A stretch of 38,860 bases of DNA from NCBI GenBank assembly GCA_946537195.1, contig CAMNFE010000004.1, positions 1-38,860 of the forward strand, written 5' to 3'. Every line of letters starts with the position of its first letter. The first letter of the stretch is position 1. The DNA is from an uncultured Candidatus Saccharibacteria bacterium (GTDB taxonomy: Bacteria > Patescibacteriota > Saccharimonadia > Saccharimonadales > Saccharimonadaceae). Below are positions 16,952 through 25,751 of this stretch, in pieces. Both the position numbers and the translations under genes were made by a program. The notes under the pieces were generated by a model. The model saw only the letters and a list, made by a program, of their open reading frames with translations, did no database searches and was not told where the DNA came from.

Positions 16952-18556
16952 CTATCTGCGTACCGTGTTTTTACGCATAAAGAGACCGAGGCCAAGAAGC
17001 AATACGCCACCTGCTACGGCTACCGCATCAATACCGTCAAAGGTATTTGGGTTCTTTACGTTTGGTTTAGCTGCCGGTTTTTGTGCTGGTTGGCTTGGAG
17101 CTACTGCACCCGTCAAACGTAGGTAACCACCATTTGCTTCACCGGTTACTGGGATCTTTGAGCTACCTTTAAGAGCTAGGCCAACACCAGCGAGAGAGGC
17201 GTCCTTTAATTCTGCTACATCGGCAACAAATTCATTACCGCCACCGTTATATTCATATTTGACGCTCATATCACGATTAAAGTTGATCATCTTTACAACA
17301 GACGAAACCCCATCCATGCTAAAACCGTCAACGAGGGCAACCGTAAAGTCTTTATAAGCGCGGACATTACCGATATTCATGGACGAAACGTTATATTCGC
17401 CTAATTTCTTGCCATTTTTATCAAAGCTCATCACCTTCACTACCTTGTGAGTATTAGCCTCCGTAGTAGCCACCATTACGTCACCTTGCTTGTTTGCGGA
17501 TAGTAAATACGATGAACTACTATCTACGCCTTCTAGTTGGCGTTGTTTTTCTGAGCCTAAGTTCTTACTAATATCAACTGTTTGGACTGTATATTTGTCA
17601 GTTGTCTCATCGTATGTAATCTTCTCCGCTACATACGAATCGCCAGCTGGGAACAAATTTACATACGTAACGTTTCCGCCCATAGGAGTACTCGCAATCA
17701 CATTACCTGCAGCATCAAGCGCCGCTAAAGCTCCTTCATGCCCTAGCTGAACAATGCTTGACCCATCATTATTAAAGTAGGCTTTACCAATACGATCCGG
17801 AGCATTGATGGAGCCCGCCGTTCCTTTGGCGCCGCTATTTGAGAAATTATAGATCATACCATAGCTAGTCATTAAGCGATAACCATTAGAAACTTTTTTG
17901 ACTGCAACCGGTTGTACGCTATCTTCAAAAGTCGTGAGCCATTCTTTCGTGCCATCCGTTTTGAATTTAGCAATGTAATCAATACAAGAAGCACGATAAG
18001 CATATTCTTCATCCGTACTACCTTTATCTGTCGCATATGATGCAAACACGTCTTGCTGGCCAAAGCCACAAGCTTTTGCCAAAAGTGTATTGCTAACATT
18101 ATCTTCAAAACTAGATTGAGCAGGCGTTCCGACTGCCCCCTGAATAGCCATAGATTTCGCAGCCGCGGATCCACGGTCTGTATTTTTAGGCGTTTTTATG
18201 GCGCCTGGATAATAGTTCCAAAAGTCCGCCCATTTATTATCTTGATAATATTTAATACATTCTTCGTACGGCGCTGCTTCAACATTCTTTCCTTCTGCAA
18301 AGTCTGAAACGTCCAAGCTCATAGCCTTAAGCTTAGTTTCAGGCTCATCGTCAATGTATTTATAGCAAGCTACTGTTTGGCCGCCCACAACGTAGCCGCC
18401 ATCGCTGGTCGCTTCTACGACCCAGTTTATTGTGTCGGCACCTTCTACCTGACCGACACTTTTTTCGTAATCAACCATACCTGCCGCCGAAACGCCACTA
18501 AATGGCAGGATCGCCGCAGCAAGAATAGCCGAAGCCCCCAATAGTACTCTCTTCAT
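16952..18556 (-). CDS. Surface protein, signal peptide, C-terminal NPNTFD-type sorting/anchor motif
   Basis: MKRVLLGASAILAAAILPFSGVSA signal peptide; C-terminus KNPNTFDGIDAVAVAGGVLLLGLGLFMRKNTVRR. Confidence 0.8.
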   Translation of the reverse strand: MKRVLLGASAILAAAILPFSGVSAAGMVDYEKSVGQVEGADTINWVVEATSDGGYVVGGQTVACYKYIDDEPETKLKAMSLDVSDFAEGKNVEAAPYEECIKYYQDNKWADFWNYYPGAIKTPKNTDRGSAAAKSMAIQGAVGTPAQSSFEDNVSNTLLAKACGFGQQDVFASYATDKGSTDEEYAYRASCIDYIAKFKTDGTKEWLTTFEDSVQPVAVKKVSNGYRLMTSYGMIYNFSNSGAKGTAGSINAPDRIGKAYFNNDGSSIVQLGHEGALAALDAAGNVIASTPMGGNVTYVNLFPAGDSYVAEKITYDETTDKYTVQTVDISKNLGSEKQRQLEGVDSSSSYLLSANKQGDVMVATTEANTHKVVKVMSFDKNGKKLGEYNVSSMNIGNVRAYKDFTVALVDGFSMDGVSSVVKMINFNRDMSVKYEYNGGGNEFVADVAELKDASLAGVGLALKGSSKIPVTGEANGGYLRLTGAVAPSQPAQKPAAKPNVKNPNTFDGIDAVAVAGGVLLLGLGLFMRKNTVRR

Positions 18557-18631
18557 ATTATTTAACCTTTTTATTTTGACCTTTATATAAGTCCATCCTA
18601 GCATAAGCTTTTTAAATGGTCAAGTGGGAAA

Positions 18632-18660
18632 AGAAAAGCCCCCACATGGGGGGCTTTGGT
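18632..18660 (-). terminator. Terminator hairpin between the tandem surface-protein genes
   Basis: AAAGCCCCC-acat-GGGGGGCTTT. Confidence 0.7.
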
Positions 18661-18682
18661 CATAAAAAGGTTAGGGAAGTAA

Positions 18683-20278
18683 TTATCTACGTGCCAAATT
18701 TTTGCGAAGGAATATACCAAATCCGAGCAATCCTAATCCGCAAATTATCGCTACCACATCAATACCGTCAAAGGTATTTGGGTTCTTTACGTTTGGTTTA
18801 GTTGATGGTTTTTGTACTGGTTGACTTGGAGCTGCTGCGCCCGTCAAACGTAGGTAACCGCCATTTGCTTCACCGGTTACTGGGATCTTTGAGCTACCCT
18901 TGAGCGCCAAGCCGACGCCTGCAAGCGAGTCATCTTTTAGCCTTGCCACATCGGCGACAAATTCATCACCACCACCGACATATTCATATTTAACACTTAA
19001 ATCACTATTAAAGCTTATCATTTTTACTAAACGCGCCGTTTCCGAGAACACAGCTTCTCCATCAACGAAACCGAGCGTAAAGTCTTTGAAGCTCTTAAAA
19101 CCTTCCATGTTAGCCGAACCGAAATCATATTGTCCAAGCTTATTACCGCTCTTATCGAAGCTTGCAATAATATTATCTTGCCCCTCAGAGCCTAGAGCGT
19201 AGAGACCGACAATAATGTTTCCCGCTCTATCGGCGCTTAGCAAAGCTGCTCCTTTCCCAGCTGGAACATTTAGCGAGCGCTTCGTAATAGTGCTTAAGTC
19301 CTTCGCGATATCAACTATTTCGCTACTAGATGAGGCTGGGTCACTCCCGAATATCTGTTTTTGCGCAACGTATCCGTTATCCGTCGGAAATAGATTGTAG
19401 AAAAAGCCGTTTTCTAGCCTCTCTGTTTTAAGAACTGCACCTGCAGCGCTATGCGCTACTAAAGTTTTCGAGCTTCCTGGTAGAGACCTGCCAACTAAAG
19501 CAATCGTCGACCCGTCGTCGTTAAAGTATGCGCTACTAATCATATCGTTTACACGGTTAACTCTATTCTCGCCCTTGGCACCAGTGCTAGAAAAGTCATA
19601 AACCATACCATACGAAGTCATTAGGCTATAACCGTTACCTACCTTCTTTACCGCTACAGGCCTTTGACTATCCTCTACGGTAGTTAACCATTGCTTTGTG
19701 CCATTCGACTGAAACTTTGCGATATAGTCAATACAAGAGGCAGCATATGAATATGTTTCATCGCCATCGTCATCGTCGTTGGCCCAATTGGTCACCAATC
19801 CGCCATCCCCGAAACCGCACACCTTGGCAATTAAGGTTTTACTTACATTCATCATGAACTCGTCGCCAGATGTGGACACCCCTCTCTTATCGTCGTCATT
19901 AGTATTAGCCCCTAAAACCGGCACCATGCCCGGATGATAATTCCAAGTCTCTATATATCCATGGTCTTGGTAATACTTTAAACATTCCGAGAAAGGTGCA
20001 ACCTCAACACCTTCTTCGTCCGCATATGAAAACGCTTTCATGTCGCCTTTCATCTGTAGGACTGGCTCCGGCAACATATCCTTGTAACACATAATGGTCT
20101 GGCCGCCTACAACGTAACCGCCATCATCAGTCGCTTCTACGACCCAGTTTACAGTATCAGCCCCATCTACTTGACCAATACTTTTTTCATAATCGACTAC
20201 GCTTGTTGCCGAAACGCCACCAAAAGGCAGTATCACCGCGGACAAAATAGCCAATATCCCCAATAGTCCTCTTTTCAT
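18683..20278 (-). CDS. Surface protein paralogue of the downstream gene, NPNTFD-type anchor
   Basis: MKRGLLGILAILSAVILPFGGVSA signal peptide; aligns end to end with the 16952-18556 product; C-terminus KNPNTFDGIDVVAIICGLGLLGFGIFLRKNLARR. Confidence 0.8.
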   Translation of the reverse strand: MKRGLLGILAILSAVILPFGGVSATSVVDYEKSIGQVDGADTVNWVVEATDDGGYVVGGQTIMCYKDMLPEPVLQMKGDMKAFSYADEEGVEVAPFSECLKYYQDHGYIETWNYHPGMVPVLGANTNDDDKRGVSTSGDEFMMNVSKTLIAKVCGFGDGGLVTNWANDDDDGDETYSYAASCIDYIAKFQSNGTKQWLTTVEDSQRPVAVKKVGNGYSLMTSYGMVYDFSSTGAKGENRVNRVNDMISSAYFNDDGSTIALVGRSLPGSSKTLVAHSAAGAVLKTERLENGFFYNLFPTDNGYVAQKQIFGSDPASSSSEIVDIAKDLSTITKRSLNVPAGKGAALLSADRAGNIIVGLYALGSEGQDNIIASFDKSGNKLGQYDFGSANMEGFKSFKDFTLGFVDGEAVFSETARLVKMISFNSDLSVKYEYVGGGDEFVADVARLKDDSLAGVGLALKGSSKIPVTGEANGGYLRLTGAAAPSQPVQKPSTKPNVKNPNTFDGIDVVAIICGLGLLGFGIFLRKNLARR

Positions 20279-20435
20279 GTTAATTTGACCTTTTTATTTT
20301 GACCTTTTTATGGAGAAATATTAACATAAGCATTTTTCAAAGTCAACCCCCTATTGATTTTTTATTAAAATAATGACATAATAATAGAGGACAAATGTAC
20401 AAATGAGACATTAGCACGTTAGGAGGATGATTAGT

Positions 20436-21434
20436 ATGAAAGATTTTCAGATTTTGACTGACGCTGTGGCTGACTTGCCCCAACAAATCAAGTCGCTCGA
20501 CTATATTACCGTGATCCCCACCCCAATCATCATATCGGGCGTCCATAATATCACGATAACTGATTTATCGCCCGACGATTTCGGAGAAGTTGAACGTTTT
20601 ATCAAGCAGGGCGATCGCGCCACTACCAGTCAACCGCAGGTGTTCGACCCATATCGCGAGAGTTTCAACAGTGTCGAGACTACTACGCGGCGCCTCGTCG
20701 AACAAGGCAAAGATGTCGTCTACATCACGATGAATAGCAGCCTCAGCGGCACTTTTAGCTCTGTTTCACTTTGCTATGCAGAACTTGAAGATTGGGCTAA
20801 AGAGCAGGGGAGAACAGTTCGCTGCGTGGACTCTAGATGTATGTCAACCGGCCTTGCACTTCTCTTCTTAGAGCTTGTCGAAGCAATTAATCATAACGAC
20901 GTCAAAAACGTCAATGATATCGTGAACTTTGTCGAGAAAGAGCGGGGACATATCGGCCACTTCTTTACCTGGGGAGAGCTCTCCTATATCAAGCTCTCTG
21001 GCCGTGTTAGCTCAGTCAAAGCAACGCTTGGCACTCTTCTCGGCGTTCGTCTGATTGGCTCAGCTCAATATGTCAATGGTGGCACGGAACGCAAGCTTGA
21101 GCACGTCAACCCGGGCGCTATGATTCGCAGCCTAGCTAAATTTGGCGACGTCATCGGCATTTATGCCCAAAAGCACATCAGCAACCCTCATGGGCCTATT
21201 ATCGTTGCTCACGGCAATGTGCCACGCGACGCAGCACTCGTCAAAGAACGTATGCAAAGGTATTTACCGAACGCAAACTTTCTCATTGGCCACGACTGGC
21301 GTTGCGGAGCCGGCATCCAAATCCATGGCGGCCCAACCTCTCTCCATATCAATTTCCGCACCGACAATATCGGAGACCTCGAAACTACGACTGAAGAAAT
21401 GGAGACAATTATCCGCAAAATGCGTAAAAAGTAA
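20436..21434 (+). CDS. DegV family (fatty-acid-binding fold) protein
   Basis: ILTDAVADLP...ITMNSSLSGTFSSVSLCYAELE...VDSRCMSTGLALL typical of DegV; SD TTAGGAGG upstream of ATG 20436. Confidence 0.85.
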   Translation: MKDFQILTDAVADLPQQIKSLDYITVIPTPIIISGVHNITITDLSPDDFGEVERFIKQGDRATTSQPQVFDPYRESFNSVETTTRRLVEQGKDVVYITMNSSLSGTFSSVSLCYAELEDWAKEQGRTVRCVDSRCMSTGLALLFLELVEAINHNDVKNVNDIVNFVEKERGHIGHFFTWGELSYIKLSGRVSSVKATLGTLLGVRLIGSAQYVNGGTERKLEHVNPGAMIRSLAKFGDVIGIYAQKHISNPHGPIIVAHGNVPRDAALVKERMQRYLPNANFLIGHDWRCGAGIQIHGGPTSLHINFRTDNIGDLETTTEEMETIIRKMRKK

Positions 21435-21447
21435 CTCGATCATCCAC

Positions 21448-21476
21448 TCAAAAGCCCTGCTTATGCGGGGCTTTTT
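21448..21476 (+). terminator. Terminator of the DegV gene
   Basis: AAAAGCCCTGC-TTAT-GCGGGGCTTTTT. Confidence 0.85.
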
Positions 21477-21732
21477 GCATTATTTGGCAAAAATTAACAG
21501 GGGTCCAACAGAGGTGAAAATAGGGTAGGGGAAGCGCAAAATTCGATTTTAGGCCATTTTGGGGTCATAATTGGCAATTCGACCATCAGCCACTTTTTTG
21601 ACAAATTTTCAAATCAAAATTTACAGCCTAAAATTTACGGAGAAAAAATTCGTGAAAAAAATTTTCAAAAAAATATTTCACAAAATTTTGATTTTTGGCG
21701 GGGGAAGTGCTAATTTTTCAATTTTAGCCCCC

Positions 21733-21807
21733 TACCCCTGTTATTCTTATATTCACCCCTGTTATACCCCTTTTCTACCCCTGTTAGAGGCCGATTTACC
21801 CCTGTTA
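21733..21807 (+). repeat. Iteron-like array: four direct copies of (T/C)ACCCCTGTTA at 21-22 bp spacing
   Basis: Copies at 21733, 21754, 21776 and 21797. Confidence 0.8.
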
Positions 21808-22013
21808 AATGTCAAAATCAGGCCTAAATTCAAAAATAGGCCTTAAAACGCGCTAGGACACGCGAAGATGCATAAGCAGTATACAAACACGTAAATATAG
21901 TTAGAACGGCATTAGAACGCAAAGTAGAGGCCAAATAGAGCAAAAGCCAGCCAGGACTTGAATTATAAGCATAAACGAGACGGGTGTACAATCAACTTTT
22001 CGCTATATTTCCA

Positions 22014-22041
22014 ATGTCGCACAATGTATATTTTACGACAT
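22014..22041. other. Candidate dif site (XerC/D recombination site)
   Basis: ATGTCGCACAA-TGTATA-TTTTACGACAT: 11-6-11 layout, arms 9/11 inverted-complementary, spacer identical to E. coli dif, in a convergent intergenic region. Confidence 0.6.
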
Positions 22042-22187
22042 ACATATATGCACACGCCAGTTATATAACAAATCATCGTACATAACACATACGTCTGCAG
22101 AAGAGCCCTATTAATAGATATAATTCTATTCTCGCGCTACATATTACAGATCTCCACGCCAAAATCAAAAAAACGCCAAAATAGGGG

Positions 22188-22216
22188 GCTCCCCCGGAAA
22201 AAATCTCCGGGGGAGC
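22188..22216. repeat. GC-rich perfect 11-bp inverted repeat
   Basis: GCTCCCCCGGA-AAAAATC-TCCGGGGGAGC. Confidence 0.8.
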
Positions 22217-22499
22217 GGCCGCTGCATTTTATCATTTGACATCAATGTTGTTATTTATACAATGCGACCCCTGTAAAACTACATATTAGAACATATTCAC
22301 GCCCATCCCGCTATATATTTCACGCGTGAAATCCCCAATTAATTTGACTTTTTTCTTGTTTTATTTTTTTATCGCTCCCCTACCCCCTTGGCCTGCTTTT
22401 TTGAAAGTCTTTTTCCTGCACACCCTTCCCGCACCGCTTCTTTTCCATTCACTCCACCCGAACAAAAACCGAACGCTCAGGGAACTCAGGGGAGTGGGA

Positions 22500-22524
22500 A
22501 CAAAAAACCAGGGGTCTACCCCTG
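22500..22524 (-). terminator. Terminator of the FtsQ-like gene
   Basis: Minus strand CAGGGGT-AG-ACCCCTG followed by GTTTTTTG. Confidence 0.8.
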
Positions 22525-22525
22525 A

Positions 22526-23143
22526 TTATTTGTAATAGGCTTTCCCCTCTACACGTAGATCAACGTATGAGGCTTTTATCTTTTTCTTATCAAGATAGCG
22601 GATCATCCGCGCCATATCTTCAGCTTGCACAGCGCTACTGCGATCAATTGTCATCTTATAGTATTCGTTACGATCCTTAATGTGGATATGGATTTCACGC
22701 ACCTTATTTAGTGGCAATATTACATGATCAACCTGATAGCCTTCGGATTTCACATCATCTTCTAGATGTGCCACAAATTCCTTCACGCGTGGCGAAACCT
22801 TCGTATCGGCATTCTCATCGGCGATATCTACAGTCGGCTCCGGCACCTTAACGACTTCTTTTTTCGCATTGTTTTCCGCAATCACGTCCGCTATATAGTG
22901 ACCGAACACCAAAGCAATTAGCGCCACAATCAACACTATGCCTATCACTGTCGCAATGTTTTTGCGCTTCGTCTTTTTGCGCTCTTTCATGCGTTCAAGC
23001 TTAGCCTTGCGCTCGTCAGAAAAAGCATCGCCCGCAATCGTACGCCCAATTCTGAAGCTCTCATTCTGGCGTCCTTTGCGGCGCGCCGGCACGGCTTCAA
23101 TCTTTATCTCTTGCTTTTTCTTCTTGCCACCAAGTAGCCCCAT
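22526..23143 (-). CDS. Membrane protein, divergent FtsQ/DivIB-like
   Basis: Basic N-terminus, one TM (NIATVIGIVLIVALIALVFGHYIADV), C-terminal ASYVDLRVEGKAYYK resembling the FtsQ 'DLR..gkayyk' ending. Confidence 0.6.
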   Translation of the reverse strand: MGLLGGKKKKQEIKIEAVPARRKGRQNESFRIGRTIAGDAFSDERKAKLERMKERKKTKRKNIATVIGIVLIVALIALVFGHYIADVIAENNAKKEVVKVPEPTVDIADENADTKVSPRVKEFVAHLEDDVKSEGYQVDHVILPLNKVREIHIHIKDRNEYYKMTIDRSSAVQAEDMARMIRYLDKKKIKASYVDLRVEGKAYYK

Positions 23144-23151
23144 TTATGCTC

Positions 23152-24222
23152 CTAGCGATCTTGTAATACTTCTAGTCCTGGCAATGTTTTTCCGGACAAT
23201 AATTCCAAGCTAGCGCCGCCACCAGTCGAAACTAAGCCAAACTTTAGATTTTCTTCTTTTAGAGACTCTACAAAGCCTGTTGTATCGCCACCGCCTACAA
23301 TCGAGAAACAATTCTCCTGAGAACCAATTGCGCGCGCTACTGCTAATGAAGCTTTAGCAAAACGCTCATCTTCAACCATACCAAGCGTACCGTTCCAAAC
23401 TACGGTCCTGGCTTGGTTCACCATCGCAATAATATCTTCTGCGCAGCGTAGTGAAATATCTAACTTTGCACCTTGCTCATCGGTTTCAAATTCATCTGCT
23501 ACGTAAATCTTTTCGTCGTAAGAGCGATATCCGTCCGCCGCAATCTTGCCACCTACAGCGATCCTGTCGGCAATTGGCAAAAACTTATCAATTAGAGGCT
23601 GTTTGTCTTCAACCTTTGCGCCGCCAATAATCACGAGTAGTGGGCGTGCTGGATTCTTCATGGCATTTTCGAGGCTTGAAACTTCTTTCTCAACCAAAAA
23701 TCCTGCTACGGCTGGAATCTTTTTCGCAATCGCCTCCGTAGAAGTGTGCGCACGATGAATTACTGCAAAACCGTCTTGCACGAAAATCTCTGCGCCAGTT
23801 GCGGCGATAATCTCGTCAGCAAAACTGTCTGAATTTTCTTCTTCTTGAGGCGAGAAACGTAAGTTCTCGAGCACCAAAATCCCACCTTGTGGCAATTCCG
23901 ATACCGCATTTTTAACTTCGTCGCCAACCGTTTCCTTAACAAAACGCACGGTCTTCCCTGGCATTAATTCTGCCAAACGCTCTGCAGTTGGCGCTAGGGA
24001 CATTTCTGGAACAACTTTCCCATCTGGACGACCGAGGTGAGAAATCAATATTATTTTCGCTGCGCCCTGCTCTATCAAGTATTCCAAAGTTGGAATGCTA
24101 GCGCTGATTCTCATGTCTTCTTTAATAACACCGTCTTTTACCGGCACATTGTAGTCAACTCGTACCAATACCGTCTTCCCTGCCACCTCTATATCACGCA
24201 CTGTCTTTTTGCGAAAATCCAT
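23152..24222 (-). CDS. pgk: Phosphoglycerate kinase (compact, 356 aa)
   Basis: VLVRVDYNVP, ISHLGRPDG, LENLRF, IGGAKVEDK, VVWNGTLGMVE, GGGDTT, STGGGASLELL. Confidence 0.97.
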   Translation of the reverse strand: MDFRKKTVRDIEVAGKTVLVRVDYNVPVKDGVIKEDMRISASIPTLEYLIEQGAAKIILISHLGRPDGKVVPEMSLAPTAERLAELMPGKTVRFVKETVGDEVKNAVSELPQGGILVLENLRFSPQEEENSDSFADEIIAATGAEIFVQDGFAVIHRAHTSTEAIAKKIPAVAGFLVEKEVSSLENAMKNPARPLLVIIGGAKVEDKQPLIDKFLPIADRIAVGGKIAADGYRSYDEKIYVADEFETDEQGAKLDISLRCAEDIIAMVNQARTVVWNGTLGMVEDERFAKASLAVARAIGSQENCFSIVGGGDTTGFVESLKEENLKFGLVSTGGGASLELLSGKTLPGLEVLQDR

Positions 24223-24242
24223 CTTTTCTCCTCTCTTATCGC

Positions 24243-25682
24243 TTAGATTTTGCGAATTTGAATTTGGTTCGTGCCACCTTCTTCGTCACGCAAACCAGAT
24301 ACCACTACTACCGTTAGTTCCTTTTGACCTTCCGGTAACTTTAAGTATCCGCTTGCCTTCAAATCTTGTACTGCCTCAATTGTATAATCCGTAGCGTACT
24401 CGCGTACATAGGCAGAGTTTGCATAAGTCAAAGCTAACTGACCAGCTACACGCGGATTACTTGTAATCGAAACCATTGGAATATTCGGGCGCTGTGCTGC
24501 AATTGCTTCAGCGGTCGCACCGCTCTTAGTTGCAATCGCGATCAAATCTGCATCAATCTGCTCTGCCAAGCGCACCACGGCACGCGAAATCGCATCGTAA
24601 TTCTTATAGTTGCCAGTTGTGTCTTTTTCGATTGGCAGAATCCTAGAATTATCCTGCGTATAGAGGATAACCTTTTTCATTTCTTTAATAGCCTCAATCG
24701 GGTACTTACCGTTTGCCGTTTCGTCGGAAAGCATCACCGCATCCGTACCTAGAAGTACTGCGGTTGCAACGTCGGATACCTCGGCACGAGTTGGACGTGG
24801 ATTATCTACCATTGAACCCATCATCTGAGTCGCTACGATACACATCTTCGCATATTGGCGACAAAGTGCAATTAGCTTACGCTGCACAATCGGCACAACT
24901 TCCGCACCCGCCTCATAGGCGAGGTCGCCACGTGCTACCATGATACCGTCGCTCGCTTTTACGATTGCTTCCATCGCTTCATCGCTTTCGACAGCTTTCT
25001 TGGTCTCAATTTTCGAAATAATTCGTGCTGTCGAACCGTGCGAAACTAGAATCTGACGTAGTTTATCGACATCGTCGGCGCATTGAATAAAACTCATTGC
25101 CACAAAATCGAAATCACGACTCGCACCAAACTCAATATCAGCTAAATCTTTCTCGGTAATTATGTCGCCACCCATATCAGTATCAGGCAAATTAATACCC
25201 TTGCGGCTCATGACGTAACCATCGTTATTTACCTTAATTTTAATGGCAGTATTCGAAACTTTTTCGATCATTTCGCCCTCAACCTTGCCATCAAATAAAA
25301 GTACCGGCTCGCCTACCTTGACCTTTTCTGCCAAATTGTACTGTACCGGCAAGACATAACCACCGTCATGTTCTTTACAGGCATAATCGAGTATTATTTC
25401 ATCCCCAGTTTTTAGATCCAAATGATTTCCCTTTATATCTCCTAAGCGAATTTTTGGACCCTGTAAATCCTGTACTAGCGCCACAGATTTACCGCGCTCT
25501 GCCGCATAACGCCGCACAATCGCAATTTGCTGATCACGCTCATCATAAGTACCATGACTAAAATTAAAACGAAAACCGTTTACGCCCGCATAGACCATTT
25601 CTTTCAATTTCTCTTCTGCAAATACGGATGGGCCAACCGTCGCCAAGATTTTTGTACGTTTAAATAACTTATTAGAACTCAT
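24243..25682 (-). CDS. pyk: Pyruvate kinase
   Basis: KRTKILATVGPS, FNFSHG, ISKIETKKAVE, GIMVARGDLAYE, ATQMMGSMVDNPRPTRAEVSDVA. ATG at 25682, 7 nt after TATAAT. Confidence 0.97.
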   Translation of the reverse strand: MSSNKLFKRTKILATVGPSVFAEEKLKEMVYAGVNGFRFNFSHGTYDERDQQIAIVRRYAAERGKSVALVQDLQGPKIRLGDIKGNHLDLKTGDEIILDYACKEHDGGYVLPVQYNLAEKVKVGEPVLLFDGKVEGEMIEKVSNTAIKIKVNNDGYVMSRKGINLPDTDMGGDIITEKDLADIEFGASRDFDFVAMSFIQCADDVDKLRQILVSHGSTARIISKIETKKAVESDEAMEAIVKASDGIMVARGDLAYEAGAEVVPIVQRKLIALCRQYAKMCIVATQMMGSMVDNPRPTRAEVSDVATAVLLGTDAVMLSDETANGKYPIEAIKEMKKVILYTQDNSRILPIEKDTTGNYKNYDAISRAVVRLAEQIDADLIAIATKSGATAEAIAAQRPNIPMVSITSNPRVAGQLALTYANSAYVREYATDYTIEAVQDLKASGYLKLPEGQKELTVVVVSGLRDEEGGTNQIQIRKI

Positions 25683-25713
25683 AATACTAATTATACCCCA
25701 GAAAAGCTCAAGC

Positions 25714-25739
25714 ATAAAAAAATGAGGCTTTAGCCTCTC
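25714..25739 (-). terminator. Terminator immediately upstream of the pyk promoter
   Basis: Minus strand GAGGC-TAAA-GCCTC-A-TTTTTTT. Confidence 0.75.
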
Positions 25740-25751
25740 AAGAAGATATGA

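Noticed and set aside
17100-17170. IPVTGE (LPXTG-like) motif in both surface proteins
   Set aside because: Located well before the C-terminus and not followed by a TM and basic tail; the NPNTFD motif has the right context.
21440-22520. CRISPR array interpretation of the repeated TACCCCTGTTA motif
   Set aside because: Repeats are only 11 bp with ~10-bp gaps, no cas genes in the window; an iteron-like array fits better.
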